Notes under the pieces: model-generated
Databases searched by the model: none
Told to the model about the DNA's origin: nothing
The model's input: only the letters and a program-made list of their open reading frames with translations
Shown: positions 42,750-54,523 of the stretch, piece after piece
How positions within the stretch are numbered: the stretch's first letter is position 1
How the letters are laid out: each line of letters opens with the position of its first letter
Made by a program: the position numbers and the translations under genes
DNA from: Pseudomonas tritici
GTDB lineage: Bacteria; Pseudomonadota; Gammaproteobacteria; Pseudomonadales; Pseudomonadaceae
DNA: 64,000 nt
Direction of reading: 5' to 3'
NCBI RefSeq assembly: GCF_014268275.3
Contig: NZ_CP077084.1
Location: forward strand, 3,720,001 to 3,784,000

Positions 42750-43771
42750 TGCTTAATTTGTCTCCCGTTGCCCGTCGGCGTTTCGAGCGGTTCAAGAAGA
42801 ACCGTCGCGGCTGGTGGTCGCTGTGGCTGTTTATCGGCCTGTTTATCCTGACCCTCGGCGGCGAGTTGATCGCCAATGACAAGCCTTTGGTGCTGAGCTT
42901 CAAGAACGAGCTGTATTTCCCGGTATTCAAGCGTTACACCGAGCAGCAATTCGGCGGCCAGCTGCCGTTCCAGGCCGACTATCGCAGCGATTACGTGCAA
43001 AAGCTGATCAAACAAGACGGCGGCTGGATGCTGTTCCCGCCGATCCCGTTCAGCGATGACACGCCCAACTACGAACTGACCCGCCCTGCCCCCAGCCCAC
43101 CTTCAACGGTGAACTGGCTGGGCACCGATGACCAGTCGCGGGATGTGTTGGCGCGGGTGATCTTTGGCGCACGGGTGTCGATCCTGTTTGCCTTGGCGCT
43201 CACGGCGATCAGCGCCGCCATCGGCATTGCCGCGGGTGCCTTGCAGGGCTACTACGGTGGCTGGGTGGATTTGATTGGCCAGCGCGTTCTGGAGGTGTGG
43301 TCGGGGCTGCCGGTGCTGTACCTGCTGATCATCCTGTCCGGCTTTGTCGAGCCGAATTTCTGGTGGCTGCTGGGGATCATGGCGCTGTTTTCCTGGCTGG
43401 CCCTGGTGGATGTGGTGCGCGCCGAGTTCCTGCGCGGGCGCAACCTGGAATACGTCAAGGCCGCCCGAGCGTTGGGGTTGGGTGACGGCAAGATCATTCG
43501 CCGGCATATCCTGCCCAACGCGATGACCGCGACGTTGAGCTACCTGCCGTTTATCTTGACGGGGGCGATTTCGACCTTGAGCGCCCTGGACTTCCTGGGC
43601 TTTGGCATGCCGGCAGGCAGCGCCTCGCTGGGCGAACTGATCGCCCAGGGTAAACAGAACCTGCAAGCGCCGTGGCTGGGCCTGACGGCGTTTTTCACCT
43701 TGGCGCTGATCCTGTCGCTGCTGGTCTTTATCGGCGAGGCATTGCGTGATGCCTTCGACCCCCGTTCATGA
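42749..43771 (+). CDS. yejE: Peptide ABC transporter permease (YejE-like)
   Basis: A 340-residue DppC-type permease with a cytoplasmic N-terminal arm, a first helix (about 27-45), a large periplasmic loop and five helices. The sequence LGTDDQSRDVLARVIFGARVS and the EAA loop YVKAARALGLGDGKIIRRH are typical. It is joined by overlap to YejB and followed after ten bases by the ATPase gene. Confidence 0.92.
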   Translation: MLNLSPVARRRFERFKKNRRGWWSLWLFIGLFILTLGGELIANDKPLVLSFKNELYFPVFKRYTEQQFGGQLPFQADYRSDYVQKLIKQDGGWMLFPPIPFSDDTPNYELTRPAPSPPSTVNWLGTDDQSRDVLARVIFGARVSILFALALTAISAAIGIAAGALQGYYGGWVDLIGQRVLEVWSGLPVLYLLIILSGFVEPNFWWLLGIMALFSWLALVDVVRAEFLRGRNLEYVKAARALGLGDGKIIRRHILPNAMTATLSYLPFILTGAISTLSALDFLGFGMPAGSASLGELIAQGKQNLQAPWLGLTAFFTLALILSLLVFIGEALRDAFDPRS

Positions 43772-43781
43772 GTGCTCCCGT

Positions 43782-45353
43782 ATGAACCTGATCGAAATCC
43801 GCGACCTCAGCGTCGCGTTCACTGGCCAGACCGTGGTGCGCAACCTGAGCCTGGATGTGCGCCCCGGCGAATGCCTGGCGCTGGTCGGCGAGTCGGGCTC
43901 GGGCAAGTCGGTGACGGCCCATTCGATCCTGCAATTGCTGCCCGAAGCCGGTACGCAAACCACAGGTTCGGTGAAGTATCGAGGCCAGGAATTGATCGGT
44001 GCCTCAGCGGCTACCCTGCAAAAGCTGCGCGGCAACCGCATTGCGATGATCTTCCAGGAGCCGATGACCTCCCTCAATCCACTGCACAGCATCGAAAAGC
44101 AGATCGGCGAAACCCTGCTGCTGCACAAGGGCCTGGGCGGCAAGGCGGCGCAGGCGCGCATCCTCGAATTGCTGGAGCTGGTGGGTATCCAGAAACCCCA
44201 GGAGCGGCTTAAGGCCTACCCGCACCAGCTCTCCGGTGGCCAACGCCAGCGGGTGATGATCGCCATGGCCCTGGCCTGCGAGCCGGAGTTGCTGATCGCC
44301 GACGAACCCACCACCGCCCTGGACGTGACCGTGCAGCGCAAGATCCTGCTGCTGCTCAAGTCCTTACAGCAACGCCTGGGCATGTCGCTGCTGCTGATCA
44401 GCCATGACCTCAACCTGGTGCGCAGCATTGCCCAACGCGTGTGCGTAATGCGCGCCGGGGAGATTGTCGAACAGGCCGACTGCCAGACCCTGTTCAATTC
44501 GCCTCAGCACCCTTACAGCCGCCTGCTGCTGGATGCTGAACCGGCCGGTGATGCGCTGTGCAGCGATGAGCGCGAGACGGTGTTGCAGGTCGACGACCTG
44601 AGCGTGCAATTCCCGCTGAGCAGCGGCCTGTTTCGGAGCAAAACCTATCTGCGTGCGGTGGATGGCATCAGCCTCAGCGTGCAGCGCGGCAAGACCCTGG
44701 GGATCGTCGGCGAGTCTGGCTCGGGTAAATCCACCTTGGGCCAGGCGATCCTGCGTTTGCTCGACTCCAGCGGCAGCATCCGCTTCCAGGGTGCAGCCCT
44801 CGACCCGCTGAATAACCAGCAAATGCGCCCATGGCGCAAGCAGATGCAGGTGGTGTTCCAGGACCCTTACGGCAGCCTCAGCCCGCGCATGACCGTGGAG
44901 CAGATCATCAGCGAAGGCCTGGAAGTGCACGCACCGTGCAGCCTGGCCGATCGCGATGCACAGGTGGTTCAGGTGCTCAAGGACGTGGGCCTTGACCCTG
45001 CCAGCCGGCACCGTTATCCGCATGAGTTTTCTGGCGGTCAGCGCCAACGTATCGCCATCGCCCGCGCCCTGGTGCTCAAGCCGGCGCTGATGCTGCTGGA
45101 CGAACCCACCTCGGCCCTCGATCGTACGGTGCAGAAACAAGTGGTGGCACTGCTGCGTGAACTGCAAGAGAAATACGGCCTGACTTACCTGTTTATCAGC
45201 CATGACCTGGCGGTGGTGCGCGCCATGGCCCACGACATGATCGTGATCAAGGACGGCAAGGTGGTGGAGGCCGGCGCGAGCCACCAGGTGTTTGATTCGC
45301 CGCAGCATGCCTATACCAAAGAGCTTTTAGCCGCGGCGCACATTCCCCTGTAG
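43782..45353 (+). CDS. yejF: Peptide ABC transporter double ATPase (YejF-like)
   Basis: A 523-residue protein with two complete ABC domains in tandem. Each has a Walker A GESGSGKS, an ABC signature (LSGGQRQRV in the first half, FSGGQRQRI in the second), a Walker B ending in DEPT and an H-loop (ISHDL). It powers the YejABE importer. In E. coli this system takes up peptide antibiotics such as microcin C; the close Npp system of P. aeruginosa imports peptidyl nucleosides. The ATG at 43782 agrees with the conserved start. Confidence 0.93.
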   Translation: MNLIEIRDLSVAFTGQTVVRNLSLDVRPGECLALVGESGSGKSVTAHSILQLLPEAGTQTTGSVKYRGQELIGASAATLQKLRGNRIAMIFQEPMTSLNPLHSIEKQIGETLLLHKGLGGKAAQARILELLELVGIQKPQERLKAYPHQLSGGQRQRVMIAMALACEPELLIADEPTTALDVTVQRKILLLLKSLQQRLGMSLLLISHDLNLVRSIAQRVCVMRAGEIVEQADCQTLFNSPQHPYSRLLLDAEPAGDALCSDERETVLQVDDLSVQFPLSSGLFRSKTYLRAVDGISLSVQRGKTLGIVGESGSGKSTLGQAILRLLDSSGSIRFQGAALDPLNNQQMRPWRKQMQVVFQDPYGSLSPRMTVEQIISEGLEVHAPCSLADRDAQVVQVLKDVGLDPASRHRYPHEFSGGQRQRIAIARALVLKPALMLLDEPTSALDRTVQKQVVALLRELQEKYGLTYLFISHDLAVVRAMAHDMIVIKDGKVVEAGASHQVFDSPQHAYTKELLAAAHIPL

Positions 45354-45412
45354 GCGCTGGCTGCCTGCGATAGCGATCTGAAGGGCGCCATCGCAGGCAA
45401 GCCAGCGCCCAC
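45353..45412. repeat. REP pair (GGCGCTGGCTTGCC-like)
   Basis: Opposed units with TGGCTGCCTGCGA and TCGCAGGCAAGCCAGCGCC directly after the yejF stop. It belongs to the same family as 7820-7888 and probably ends the yej transcript. Confidence 0.75.
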
Positions 45413-45454
45413 AGGACCGCGATCCTATCTATATTTTGTGTGGGTGGCATGAGC

Positions 45455-46864
45455 ATGAACATCACCGATAACCTCAAGGATTACCAACAGGTTCGCGGCC
45501 TGGCCATCCAGTCGCTGTTCGAGATTATCGAGCAGTCCAGCGAGGGCACGGTGATTGTCGACCGCGACGCCAATATTGTCTGGATGAACGAGCGTTACGC
45601 CAAGCGTTTCGGCCTGAAAAGCGCCGATGAAGCCATCGGCCAGCCCTGCGAACAGGTGATTTCCAACAGCCTGCTGCGCCAGGTGGTGCGCAATGATCAG
45701 CCGATCCTGCTGGATATCCAGGACACGCCCAAAGGCCCGCTGGTGGTGATGCGCCTGCCGATCCACAACGACGCAGGCGCGGTGATCGGGGCGATTGGTT
45801 TTGCCTTGTTTGATGAGCTGCGCAACCTGTCGCCATTGATCGAACGTTACCTGAGCATGCAACAGGAGCTGGCCTCCACCCGCTCATTGCTGCGTTCGCG
45901 CCAGAGCAAATACAACTTCGCGCACTTCATCGGCACCAGCGCCGCCAGCCTTGAAGTGAAACGCCGGGCGCGGCGCAGTGCGAGTGCCGAATCGCCGGTA
46001 TTGTTACTGGGGGAAACCGGCACGGGTAAGGAGTTGCTCGCCCAGGCGATTCACGGCGCCTCCACGCGGGCGCACAAGGCCTTTGTCAGCGTCAACAGCG
46101 CGGCGATTCCCGCAGACCTGTTGGAAGCCGAGTTCTTCGGCACCGCACCGGGCGCGTTTACCGGTGCTGACCGCAAGGGCCGTCCCGGTAAATTCCAGAT
46201 CGCCCAAGGCGGCACGCTGTTCCTCGACGAGATCGGGGACATGCCCCTGCCGCTGCAAAGCAAATTGCTGCGGGTATTGCAGGAAAAAGAATTTGAGCCA
46301 GTAGGCTCCAACGAGATGCTGCACAGCGATGTGCGGGTAATAGCCGCCACGTCGATGGACCTGGAAGCGGCAATCAAGCGCGGTGAGTTTCGTGCGGACC
46401 TGTATTACCGGCTGAATGTGCTCCCAATCCACGTGCCGCCGTTGCGTGAGCGGTTGGAGGATATCCCGGCGTTGAGTGAGGCGATCCTTGAGGAACTGCG
46501 CAGCCAGCATGAACTGGATCATGAAGCGTTAGCGTTGTTGGCGCAGCATGCGTGGCCGGGGAATATCCGTGAGCTGCGTAACGTGCTGGAGCGCGCGGCG
46601 TTGTTGAGTGATGACTTGGTGTTGGATGCCCGGGAAATTCGTGCGGCGATTGGTACGTTCACCCCGGTGCAGCGTGGCAGTGCGGTGGTGCCGGTCGAGG
46701 GGGAGAGTTTCAGTGTGGCGCGGGAGCGGTTTGATCGGCAGGTGATTGGGGCGGCGTTGGAGGCGTGTGAGGGGAATGTGGTGGAGGCGGCGAAGCGGCT
46801 GGGGCTTGGGCGGTCGACGTTGTATAAGAAAATGGTGGCGTTGGGGATCAACGAGTCTCAATAA
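45455..46864 (+). CDS. hbcR: Sigma-54-dependent activator of 3-hydroxybutyrate catabolism (HbcR-like)
   Basis: A roughly 469-residue enhancer-binding protein. It has a PAS domain (about 18-120; EGTVIVDRDANIVWMNERYA), a central AAA+ domain with Walker A GETGTGKE, the sigma-54 contact loop GAFTGA and Walker B LFLDEIGD, and a C-terminal Fis-type helix-turn-helix (VVEAAKRLGLGRSTLYKKM). The genes downstream (permease, 3-hydroxybutyrate dehydrogenase, acetoacetyl-CoA synthetase) match the regulon of HbcR in P. aeruginosa. GGTGG is correctly spaced for the ATG at 45455; an in-frame ATG at 45449 is possible. Confidence 0.88.
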   Translation: MNITDNLKDYQQVRGLAIQSLFEIIEQSSEGTVIVDRDANIVWMNERYAKRFGLKSADEAIGQPCEQVISNSLLRQVVRNDQPILLDIQDTPKGPLVVMRLPIHNDAGAVIGAIGFALFDELRNLSPLIERYLSMQQELASTRSLLRSRQSKYNFAHFIGTSAASLEVKRRARRSASAESPVLLLGETGTGKELLAQAIHGASTRAHKAFVSVNSAAIPADLLEAEFFGTAPGAFTGADRKGRPGKFQIAQGGTLFLDEIGDMPLPLQSKLLRVLQEKEFEPVGSNEMLHSDVRVIAATSMDLEAAIKRGEFRADLYYRLNVLPIHVPPLRERLEDIPALSEAILEELRSQHELDHEALALLAQHAWPGNIRELRNVLERAALLSDDLVLDAREIRAAIGTFTPVQRGSAVVPVEGESFSVARERFDRQVIGAALEACEGNVVEAAKRLGLGRSTLYKKMVALGINESQ

Positions 46865-46870
46865 AGAGAC
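46855..46870. promoter_or_regulatory. GTCTC-N6-GAGAC palindrome, site 1
   Basis: GTCTC AATAAA GAGAC, overlapping the stop codon of the activator gene. A second copy with the same arms and spacing lies at 47001. Candidate activator-binding site. Confidence 0.55.
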
Positions 46871-46898
46871 ACCGATCTACATATAAAGACATTACACT

Positions 46899-46985
46899 GT
46901 GGGAGCGGGCTTGCTCGCGAATGCGGTGTACCAGTAAAGAATCCTTTGACTGACACACCGCATTCGCGAGCAAGCCCGCTCCCAC
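46899..46985. repeat. REP pair (GGGAGCGGGCTTGCTCGC family)
   Basis: Opposed units flanking a core with GAATGCGGTGT and ACACCGCATTC. It separates the two GTCTC-N6-GAGAC sites. Confidence 0.8.
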
Positions 46986-47000
46986 ATTGGATCTTCATCT

Positions 47001-47016
47001 GTCTCAAAATAGAGAC
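47001..47016. promoter_or_regulatory. GTCTC-N6-GAGAC palindrome, site 2
   Basis: GTCTC AAAATA GAGAC, 62 bases upstream of the sigma-54 promoter element. Same arms and spacing as site 1, with an AT-rich spacer. Confidence 0.58.
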
Positions 47017-47077
47017 TCAGTTCAAGATCGCCATCAAAAAAACATGAATTATCTATATATTTCAATCAGTTAAAATC

Positions 47078-47094
47078 TTGGCACACATCTCGCT
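47078..47094 (+). promoter_or_regulatory. Sigma-54 promoter of the 3-hydroxybutyrate genes
   Basis: TTGGCACACATCTCGCT has GG (47080-47081) and GC (47092-47093) separated by exactly ten bases, and the full TGGCAC element. It ends 56 bases before the permease start. The activator gene just upstream contains GAFTGA, as needed for sigma-54. Confidence 0.7.
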
Positions 47095-47125
47095 ATAGCC
47101 CTCCTCCAAAGCCTCACCCCACAAA

Positions 47126-47133
47126 AATAACAA
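47126..47133 (+). promoter_or_regulatory. A-rich Crc/Hfq-type motif before the permease gene
   Basis: AATAACAA, within AAAAATAACAA, lies about six bases upstream of the GGAG ribosome site. It matches AAnAAnAA, suggesting catabolite repression at translation. Confidence 0.42.
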
Positions 47134-47150
47134 TCCGATGGAGACACACC

Positions 47151-48542
47151 ATGAGTGTGATCATTGCCCTGGCAGCCCTGGCGCTGCTGATGCTGGCTGC
47201 CTACCGTGGCTATAGCGTTATCCTGTTCGCCCCCATCGCCGCGCTCGGCGCTGTCCTGCTCACCGACCCGTCCGCCGTCGCCCCTGCCTTTACCGGGGTG
47301 TTCATGGAGAAAATGGTCGGCTTTATCAAACTGTATTTCCCGGTGTTCCTGCTCGGTGCGGTGTTTGGCAAGCTGATCGAGTTGTCGGGCTTCTCGCGCT
47401 CTATTGTCGCCGCCGCGATCCGTTTGCTCGGCACGCGCCAGGCGATGCTGGTGATCGTATTGGTCTGCGCCCTGCTCACCTATGGCGGCGTGTCGCTGTT
47501 CGTGGTGGTGTTTGCGGTGTACCCGTTTGCGGCGGAGATGTTTCGCCAGAGCAATATTCCCAAGCGGCTGATCCCGGCAACCATCGCCCTAGGTGCGTTT
47601 TCGTTCACCATGGACGCCCTGCCCGGCACGCCGCAGATCCAGAACATCATCCCCAGTACTTTCTTCAACACCACAGCCTGGGCCGCGCCGTGGCTGGGGT
47701 TGATCGGCACAATCTTCGTGTTCTGCGCCGGCATGCTCTACCTGGCGCGTCAGCGCAACAAAGCCCAGCGCGCGGGCGAAGGCTATGGCACCGAGCTGCG
47801 CAACGAGCCCGAAACCGCTGAAAACCTGACCCTGCCCAACCCATGGATCGCGCTGTCGCCGCTGATTCTGGTGGGGGTGATGAACCTGTTGTTCACCCAC
47901 TGGATCCCGCAGTGGTACGGCAAGACCCACAGCCTCAGCCTGCCGGGCATGAGCGCGCCGGTGACCACCGACATCGCCAAGCTGACCGCAATCTGGGCGG
48001 TGCAGGCGGCGTTGCTGGTGGGCATCATCATGGTGCTAGTGTTTGGCTGGAAGGCGATCAAAAGCAAGCTCGCCGAAGGCAGTAAAAGTGCGGTCAGCGG
48101 TGCGCTGCTGGCGGCGATGAACACCGCCTCGGAATACGGTTTTGGCGCAGTGATTGCCTCGTTGCCAGGCTTTTTGGTACTGGCAGACTGGCTCAAAGGC
48201 ATTCCCAACCCGCTGGTCAACGAAGCAATTACCGTGACCCTGCTGGCCGGTATCACCGGCTCCGCGTCGGGCGGCATGAGCATTGCCTTGGCGGCAATGT
48301 CCGAGAGCTTTATTTCGGCGGCCCATGCGGCCAATATCCCCCTTGAAGTGCTGCACCGGGTGGCTGCCATGGCCAGCGGCGGCATGGACACCCTGCCCCA
48401 CAACGGCGCGGTGATCACGCTGTTGGCGGTGACTGGCCTGACCCACCGCGAAGCCTACAAGGACATTTTCGGCATCACGATCATCAAGACCCTCGCGGTG
48501 TTCGTGGTGATCGGTACTTTCTACGCCACCGGCATTGTGTGA
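47151..48542 (+). CDS. GntP-family permease, probably for 3-hydroxybutyrate
   Basis: A 463-residue transporter with about 12 helices and the GntP/short-chain fatty acid look: TYGGVSLFVVVFAVYPFA, TMDALPGTPQIQN and the C-terminal HRVAAMASGGMDTLPHNGAV. It likely imports 3-hydroxybutyrate or acetoacetate with protons. It is the first gene after the sigma-54 promoter and is followed after seven bases by the dehydrogenase gene. The substrate is inferred from the operon and from the matching P. aeruginosa locus. Confidence 0.9.
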   Translation: MSVIIALAALALLMLAAYRGYSVILFAPIAALGAVLLTDPSAVAPAFTGVFMEKMVGFIKLYFPVFLLGAVFGKLIELSGFSRSIVAAAIRLLGTRQAMLVIVLVCALLTYGGVSLFVVVFAVYPFAAEMFRQSNIPKRLIPATIALGAFSFTMDALPGTPQIQNIIPSTFFNTTAWAAPWLGLIGTIFVFCAGMLYLARQRNKAQRAGEGYGTELRNEPETAENLTLPNPWIALSPLILVGVMNLLFTHWIPQWYGKTHSLSLPGMSAPVTTDIAKLTAIWAVQAALLVGIIMVLVFGWKAIKSKLAEGSKSAVSGALLAAMNTASEYGFGAVIASLPGFLVLADWLKGIPNPLVNEAITVTLLAGITGSASGGMSIALAAMSESFISAAHAANIPLEVLHRVAAMASGGMDTLPHNGAVITLLAVTGLTHREAYKDIFGITIIKTLAVFVVIGTFYATGIV

Positions 48543-48549
48543 GGTTTTC

Positions 48550-49323
48550 ATGACGACATTGAACGGCAAGACCGCCCTGGTCACCGGCTCCACCAGCGGC
48601 ATCGGTCTGGGTATCGCGTTGAGCCTGGCAAAGGCCGGGGCCAATTTGATCCTCAACGGCTTTGGCGACGCCAGCGCGGTGATCGCGCAAGTGCAAGCGT
48701 TTGGCGGCAAGGTCGGCCATCACCCGGCGGACGTCAGCGACCCGGCGCAGATCGCCGACATGATCGCCTACGCCGAGCGTGAATTCGGCGGCGTGGATAT
48801 CCTAGTGAATAACGCCGGCATCCAGCACGTCGCGGCGGTGGAAGACTTCCCGGCTGAGCGCTGGGACTCGATCATCGCGATCAACCTGTCCTCGGTGTTC
48901 CACAGCACGCGCTTGAGCTTGCCAGGCATGAAAGCCAAGGGCTGGGGGCGCATTGTCAATATCGCGTCGGTGCATGGGCAAGTCGGTTCAGTGGGCAAGG
49001 CGGCGTATGTGGCGGCCAAGCATGGCGTGATCGGGCTGACCAAAGTGGTCGGCCTGGAGACCGCGACCAGTAACGTCACGTGCAACGCCATCTGCCCAGG
49101 CTGGGTGCTGACGCCGCTGGTGCAGAAGCAGATTGATGATCGCGCCGCCAATGGCATCGACCCGCAGCAGGCGCAGCATGATTTGTTGGCGGAGAAGCAG
49201 CCGTCACTGGAGTTTGTCACGCCGCCGCAGCTGGGTGAGTTGGTGCTGTTTTTGTGCAGCGAGGCGGGTAGCCAGGTGCGCGGTGCGGCGTGGAATATCG
49301 ACGGCGGTTGGCTGGCACAGTAG
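48550..49323 (+). CDS. bdhA: 3-hydroxybutyrate dehydrogenase
   Basis: A 257-residue SDR with TGSTSGIG near residue 12, NNAGIQHV, the serine in VNIASVHGQVGS and Tyr-x3-Lys in AYVAAKHGVIG. CPGWVLTPLVQKQID and the insert rich in QQAQHDLLAEKQPS are characteristic of bacterial D-3-hydroxybutyrate dehydrogenase. It oxidises 3-hydroxybutyrate to acetoacetate with NAD. It is co-transcribed with the permease. Confidence 0.93.
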   Translation: MTTLNGKTALVTGSTSGIGLGIALSLAKAGANLILNGFGDASAVIAQVQAFGGKVGHHPADVSDPAQIADMIAYAEREFGGVDILVNNAGIQHVAAVEDFPAERWDSIIAINLSSVFHSTRLSLPGMKAKGWGRIVNIASVHGQVGSVGKAAYVAAKHGVIGLTKVVGLETATSNVTCNAICPGWVLTPLVQKQIDDRAANGIDPQQAQHDLLAEKQPSLEFVTPPQLGELVLFLCSEAGSQVRGAAWNIDGGWLAQ

Positions 49324-49354
49324 ACCCCCATCGTGCACACACAGGAGATCTAAA

Positions 49355-49442
49355 TGTGGGAGCGGGCTTGCTCGCGAATGCGGTGGGTCAGTAACAAATT
49401 TCTGGCTGACACACCGCATTCGCGAGCAAGCCCGCTCCCACA
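49355..49442. repeat. REP pair (GGGAGCGGGCTTGCTCGC family)
   Basis: Opposed units with a GAATGCGGTG core, between the dehydrogenase and the acetoacetyl-CoA synthetase genes. It could lower read-through or protect the upstream message. Confidence 0.8.
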
Positions 49443-49472
49443 TTGGGTCGATTTTGTTGGATAGATTCGTAG

Positions 49473-49480
49473 AAGAATAA
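49473..49480 (+). promoter_or_regulatory. A-rich Crc/Hfq-type motif before the acetoacetyl-CoA synthetase gene
   Basis: AAGAATAA fits AAnAAnAA and overlaps the weak ribosome site (AAGAG) 12-19 bases before the ATG. Confidence 0.4.
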
Positions 49481-49491
49481 GAGACTTGCGT

Positions 49492-51450
<1,959 letters not shown>

Positions 51451-51588
51451 AAGGTTTCAGCCTTGGCGCACGGTTTTGAAGACAAACCCCGAATGCATGC
51501 TATTTTTCGGGGGTAGTCACTCATTCCCAAGTCACGGGATAATGGGTGTTGTCATCTTTCAAAGCGTTACGCTCAGGGCTTTTACATC

Positions 51589-54084
51589 ATGAAGGGAACA
51601 TCCACCGGTAGCGAAGCCGCCGCTTTAATTGCGCGGCTGGACTGGGCGCAAAGCCCACTCGGTGAGGCCAATGATTGGCCACAAAGCCTGCGCACTGCCG
51701 TGGATATCGTCGTGCACTCGCCGATGCCGATGCTGCTGCTGTGGGGCAGCCAACTCACGCAACTCTATAACGACGGCTTCGCGCTGCTGGCGGGTAACAA
51801 ACACCCCGACGCCATGGGCAAGCCCGCGCACCAGACCTGGCCGGAGCTGGAAAGCTTTGCCGCGCCGGTCTACGACGCAGTGCTCAGCGGCGAGGTGCGC
51901 ACGTTCAGCGAGCAGCGCTTCGTGCTGCAACGCAATAATCGCGACACCGAGATCTGGCTGGACCTGACCTACAGCCCGGTCCGCGATGAAAGCGCCAAGG
52001 TGGCTGGCATCCTGGTCACCGCCATCGAAACCAACGAACGCCGCCGGGCCCAGCACAACACTGAACAACGCCTGCAACTCGCCTTGGCGGCCACTGACGC
52101 CGTAGGCACCTGGGACTGGGATATCGGCGAAGACCGCTTTATTGCCGACGCGCATTTCGCCTACCTGCACGGCGTCGCCCCCAGCGATGCAGGCCTGCTG
52201 CCGATCAGCGACTACTTGCAAGGCGTGCACCCCGAAGACCGCGGCACGGTGACGCGCAGCATCAAGCATTGCATCACCTTCGGCACCGAATACGCTGAGG
52301 AATACCGCCTGCTGCAGGCCGACGGCAACGTGCGCTGGGTGTTTGCCCGGGGCCGTTGCTACAAGGACCATCAAGGCCGCCCGGCGCGGTTCCTCGGCGC
52401 CGCATTGGACCTCACCGAACGCAAGCACACCGAGCAAGCCCTGCGCCAAAGCCAGACAGAGTTGCAGCTGATCATCAACGCCATGCCGGTGCTGATCGGC
52501 TATGTCGACCACGAGCAGCGTTTCCGCCTGAACAACAGCGCGTACCTGGAGTGGTACGGCAGGACGCCCCAGGAGCTGTATGGCAAGACCATCCGCGAAG
52601 TGCTCGGCGACGAGGTATATGCCGGGCGCGCGGACAAGATTGCCGCCGCGCTCGAGGGCAAGGCCTGCAGTTTCATGACCGTCACGCCGCACCGCGACGG
52701 CCGGCCGCGGCATGCCTTAATGAAGTACCTGCCGCGCTTCAGCAATGACGGTTCGGTGAATGGTTTCTACATCTTTGTGATCGATGAGACCGAACGCAAA
52801 CTCACCGAAGAAGCCCTGCGCCACCTCAACGAAAACCTCGAGGAACGCGTGGCCCAGCGCACCCAGGCGCTGGCCGAGGCCAACCAGCGCCTGCAAAACG
52901 AAATGTACGAGCGCGAGCGCGCCGAAGACGCCCTGCGCCATGCGCAGAAAATGGAAGCGGTCGGCCAACTCACCGGCGGTATCGCCCATGACTTCAACAA
53001 CATGCTCACCGGCATCATCGGCAGCCTGGACCTGATGCAGCGCTATATCGCCGCCGGGCGCAGTGATGAGATCGGGCGTTTTACCGATGCCGCCGTGTCG
53101 TCCGCCCATCGTGCGGCCGCCCTCACCCACCGCTTGCTGGCGTTCTCACGCCGCCAGTCGCTGGATCGACGCCCGCTGAACCCAAACCAATTGGTGACGT
53201 CTCTGGAAGATTTGTTCCGGCGTACCAAGGGCGCGCATATCGCGCTCAAGGTGCAACTCGGCCACGACATCTGGCCGGTGAACACCGATGCCAGCCAGCT
53301 GGAAAACGCCTTGCTCAACCTGGTAATCAACGCCCGCGATGCCATGCCCGATGGCGGTGAAATCCTGATTGAAACCGCCAACAGTTACCTGGACGGCACC
53401 GACATCACCACCCTTGAACCGGTCAAGGCTGGCGACTACGTGATGCTCGGCGTGTGCGACAACGGCACCGGCATGGCGCCGAAGATCCTGGCAAAGGCAT
53501 TCGACCCGTTCTTCACCACTAAGCCCATCGGCCAGGGCACCGGCCTCGGGCTGTCGATGATCTACGGGTTCGCCCAGCAGTCCGGCGGCCACGTGACCAT
53601 TCAAAGCGAACCGGGCCACGGCACGTGTGTGCGCCTGTACCTGCCGCGCCTGTACGGTACGTCGCTGGAAAGCAGCCAGCCGCCGCACCTAAGCGAAGCC
53701 CCGTTGGCGCTGGAGGGTGAGGCGGTGGTGGTGGTCGAGGACGACCCGGCGGTGCGCATGCTGGTGGTCAATGTGCTCGATGAGCTGGGCTACACCGCGC
53801 ACCAGGCGGCGGACGCAAGGGCGGCACTGCCGCTGCTGGAGTCGGACCTGCGCGTGGATTTGCTGGTCACCGATGTCGGCCTGCCGGGCATGAACGGCCG
53901 GCAGTTGGCGGAAATTGCCCGTCAGCAGCGGCCCGGTCTCAAGGTCCTGTTCATGACCGGGTACGCCGAGAAAGCCGCTGAGCGCCAGGGCTTTCTGGAA
54001 GACGGCATGGACATGGTTGCCAAACCGTTTTCCATCGACCTGCTGGCCACGAAAATCCGCAGCATGATCAGCGTGGACGAATGA
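51589..54084 (+). CDS. Soluble PAS-containing hybrid histidine kinase
   Basis: An 831-residue signalling protein without membrane helices. Three PAS-like sensor domains (about 35-150, 160-280 and 290-400) are followed by a short coiled coil, the phosphoacceptor His in [11 protein letters not shown] (about 467), an ATPase domain with [17 protein letters not shown] and GQGTGLGLS, and a C-terminal receiver with acidic VVEDD, phosphoacceptor Asp in [13 protein letters not shown] and KPFS. This is the HWE-like/NtrB-like class that senses cytoplasmic ligands or redox state. No partner regulator is adjacent, so its output is unknown. Confidence 0.92.
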   Translation: MKGTSTGSEAAALIARLDWAQSPLGEANDWPQSLRTAVDIVVHSPMPMLLLWGSQLTQLYNDGFALLAGNKHPDAMGKPAHQTWPELESFAAPVYDAVLSGEVRTFSEQRFVLQRNNRDTEIWLDLTYSPVRDESAKVAGILVTAIETNERRRAQHNTEQRLQLALAATDAVGTWDWDIGEDRFIADAHFAYLHGVAPSDAGLLPISDYLQGVHPEDRGTVTRSIKHCITFGTEYAEEYRLLQADGNVRWVFARGRCYKDHQGRPARFLGAALDLTERKHTEQALRQSQTELQLIINAMPVLIGYVDHEQRFRLNNSAYLEWYGRTPQELYGKTIREVLGDEVYAGRADKIAAALEGKACSFMTVTPHRDGRPRHALMKYLPRFSNDGSVNGFYIFVIDETERKLTEEALRHLNENLEERVAQRTQALAEANQRLQNEMYERERAEDALRHAQKMEAVGQLTGGIAHDFNNMLTGIIGSLDLMQRYIAAGRSDEIGRFTDAAVSSAHRAAALTHRLLAFSRRQSLDRRPLNPNQLVTSLEDLFRRTKGAHIALKVQLGHDIWPVNTDASQLENALLNLVINARDAMPDGGEILIETANSYLDGTDITTLEPVKAGDYVMLGVCDNGTGMAPKILAKAFDPFFTTKPIGQGTGLGLSMIYGFAQQSGGHVTIQSEPGHGTCVRLYLPRLYGTSLESSQPPHLSEAPLALEGEAVVVVEDDPAVRMLVVNVLDELGYTAHQAADARAALPLLESDLRVDLLVTDVGLPGMNGRQLAEIARQQRPGLKVLFMTGYAEKAAERQGFLEDGMDMVAKPFSIDLLATKIRSMISVDE

Positions 54085-54127
54085 GTTCAGGCATAATCGC
54101 GCGCCGTCGCACACTTGGTAGAGATCA

Positions 54128-54403
54128 ATGAAAGCCCAAGCCCGTCATATCCTGGTGAAAACCAGCGAAGAAGCCGAACAACTCAAGCAACGCATTGCCA
54201 AGGGCGAGGCGTTTGACGTGCTGGCCAAGAAGTACTCCACCTGCCCGTCTGGCAAGCGTGGTGGCGATCTGGGTGAAGTGCGGCCTGGGCAGATGGTCGG
54301 GGCGATTGATGCGGTGATTTTCAAGAAGCCCGTGAAGGTGGTTCACGGGCCGATCAAGAGTAAGTTTGGGTATCACTTGGTGCAGGTGTTTTACCGGGAT
54401 TGA
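54128..54403 (+). CDS. Parvulin-type peptidyl-prolyl isomerase, second copy
   Basis: A 91-residue parvulin with ARHILVKTSEEAEQL, CPSGKRGGDLGEVRPGQMV and KFGYHLVQV. Same fold and size as the protein at 39417 but clearly a diverged paralogue (more basic, CPSGK rather than CPSSR). No signal peptide, so cytoplasmic. It stands alone 43 bases after the histidine kinase gene, with a CATAAT-like -10 element in between. Confidence 0.92.
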   Translation: MKAQARHILVKTSEEAEQLKQRIAKGEAFDVLAKKYSTCPSGKRGGDLGEVRPGQMVGAIDAVIFKKPVKVVHGPIKSKFGYHLVQVFYRD

Positions 54404-54419
54404 GGGGTTGGCTTTAGAC

Positions 54420-54508
54420 CGCTTTCGCGAGCAAGCCCGCCCCCACATTCGACTGCATTCTTTCAGTTAAAACGCTGTCAACTGTGGGAGGGGGCTTGCT
54501 CCCGAACC
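54420..54508. repeat. REP pair, imperfect (GGGGGCTTGCTC family)
   Basis: A left unit (TTTCGCGAGCAAGCCCGCC) and a right unit (GTGGGAGGGGGCTTGCTCCC) oppose each other around a 36-base spacer that is not itself palindromic. The arms have diverged more than in the other pairs. Confidence 0.7.
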
Positions 54509-54523
54509 GCCGCAGGCGGCCAT

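Noticed and set aside
46899..49442. Repeated GGGAGCGGGCTTGCTCGC units as a CRISPR array
   Set aside because: The units are paired head-to-head, occur singly between genes kilobases apart and have no regular spacers. They are REP pairs.
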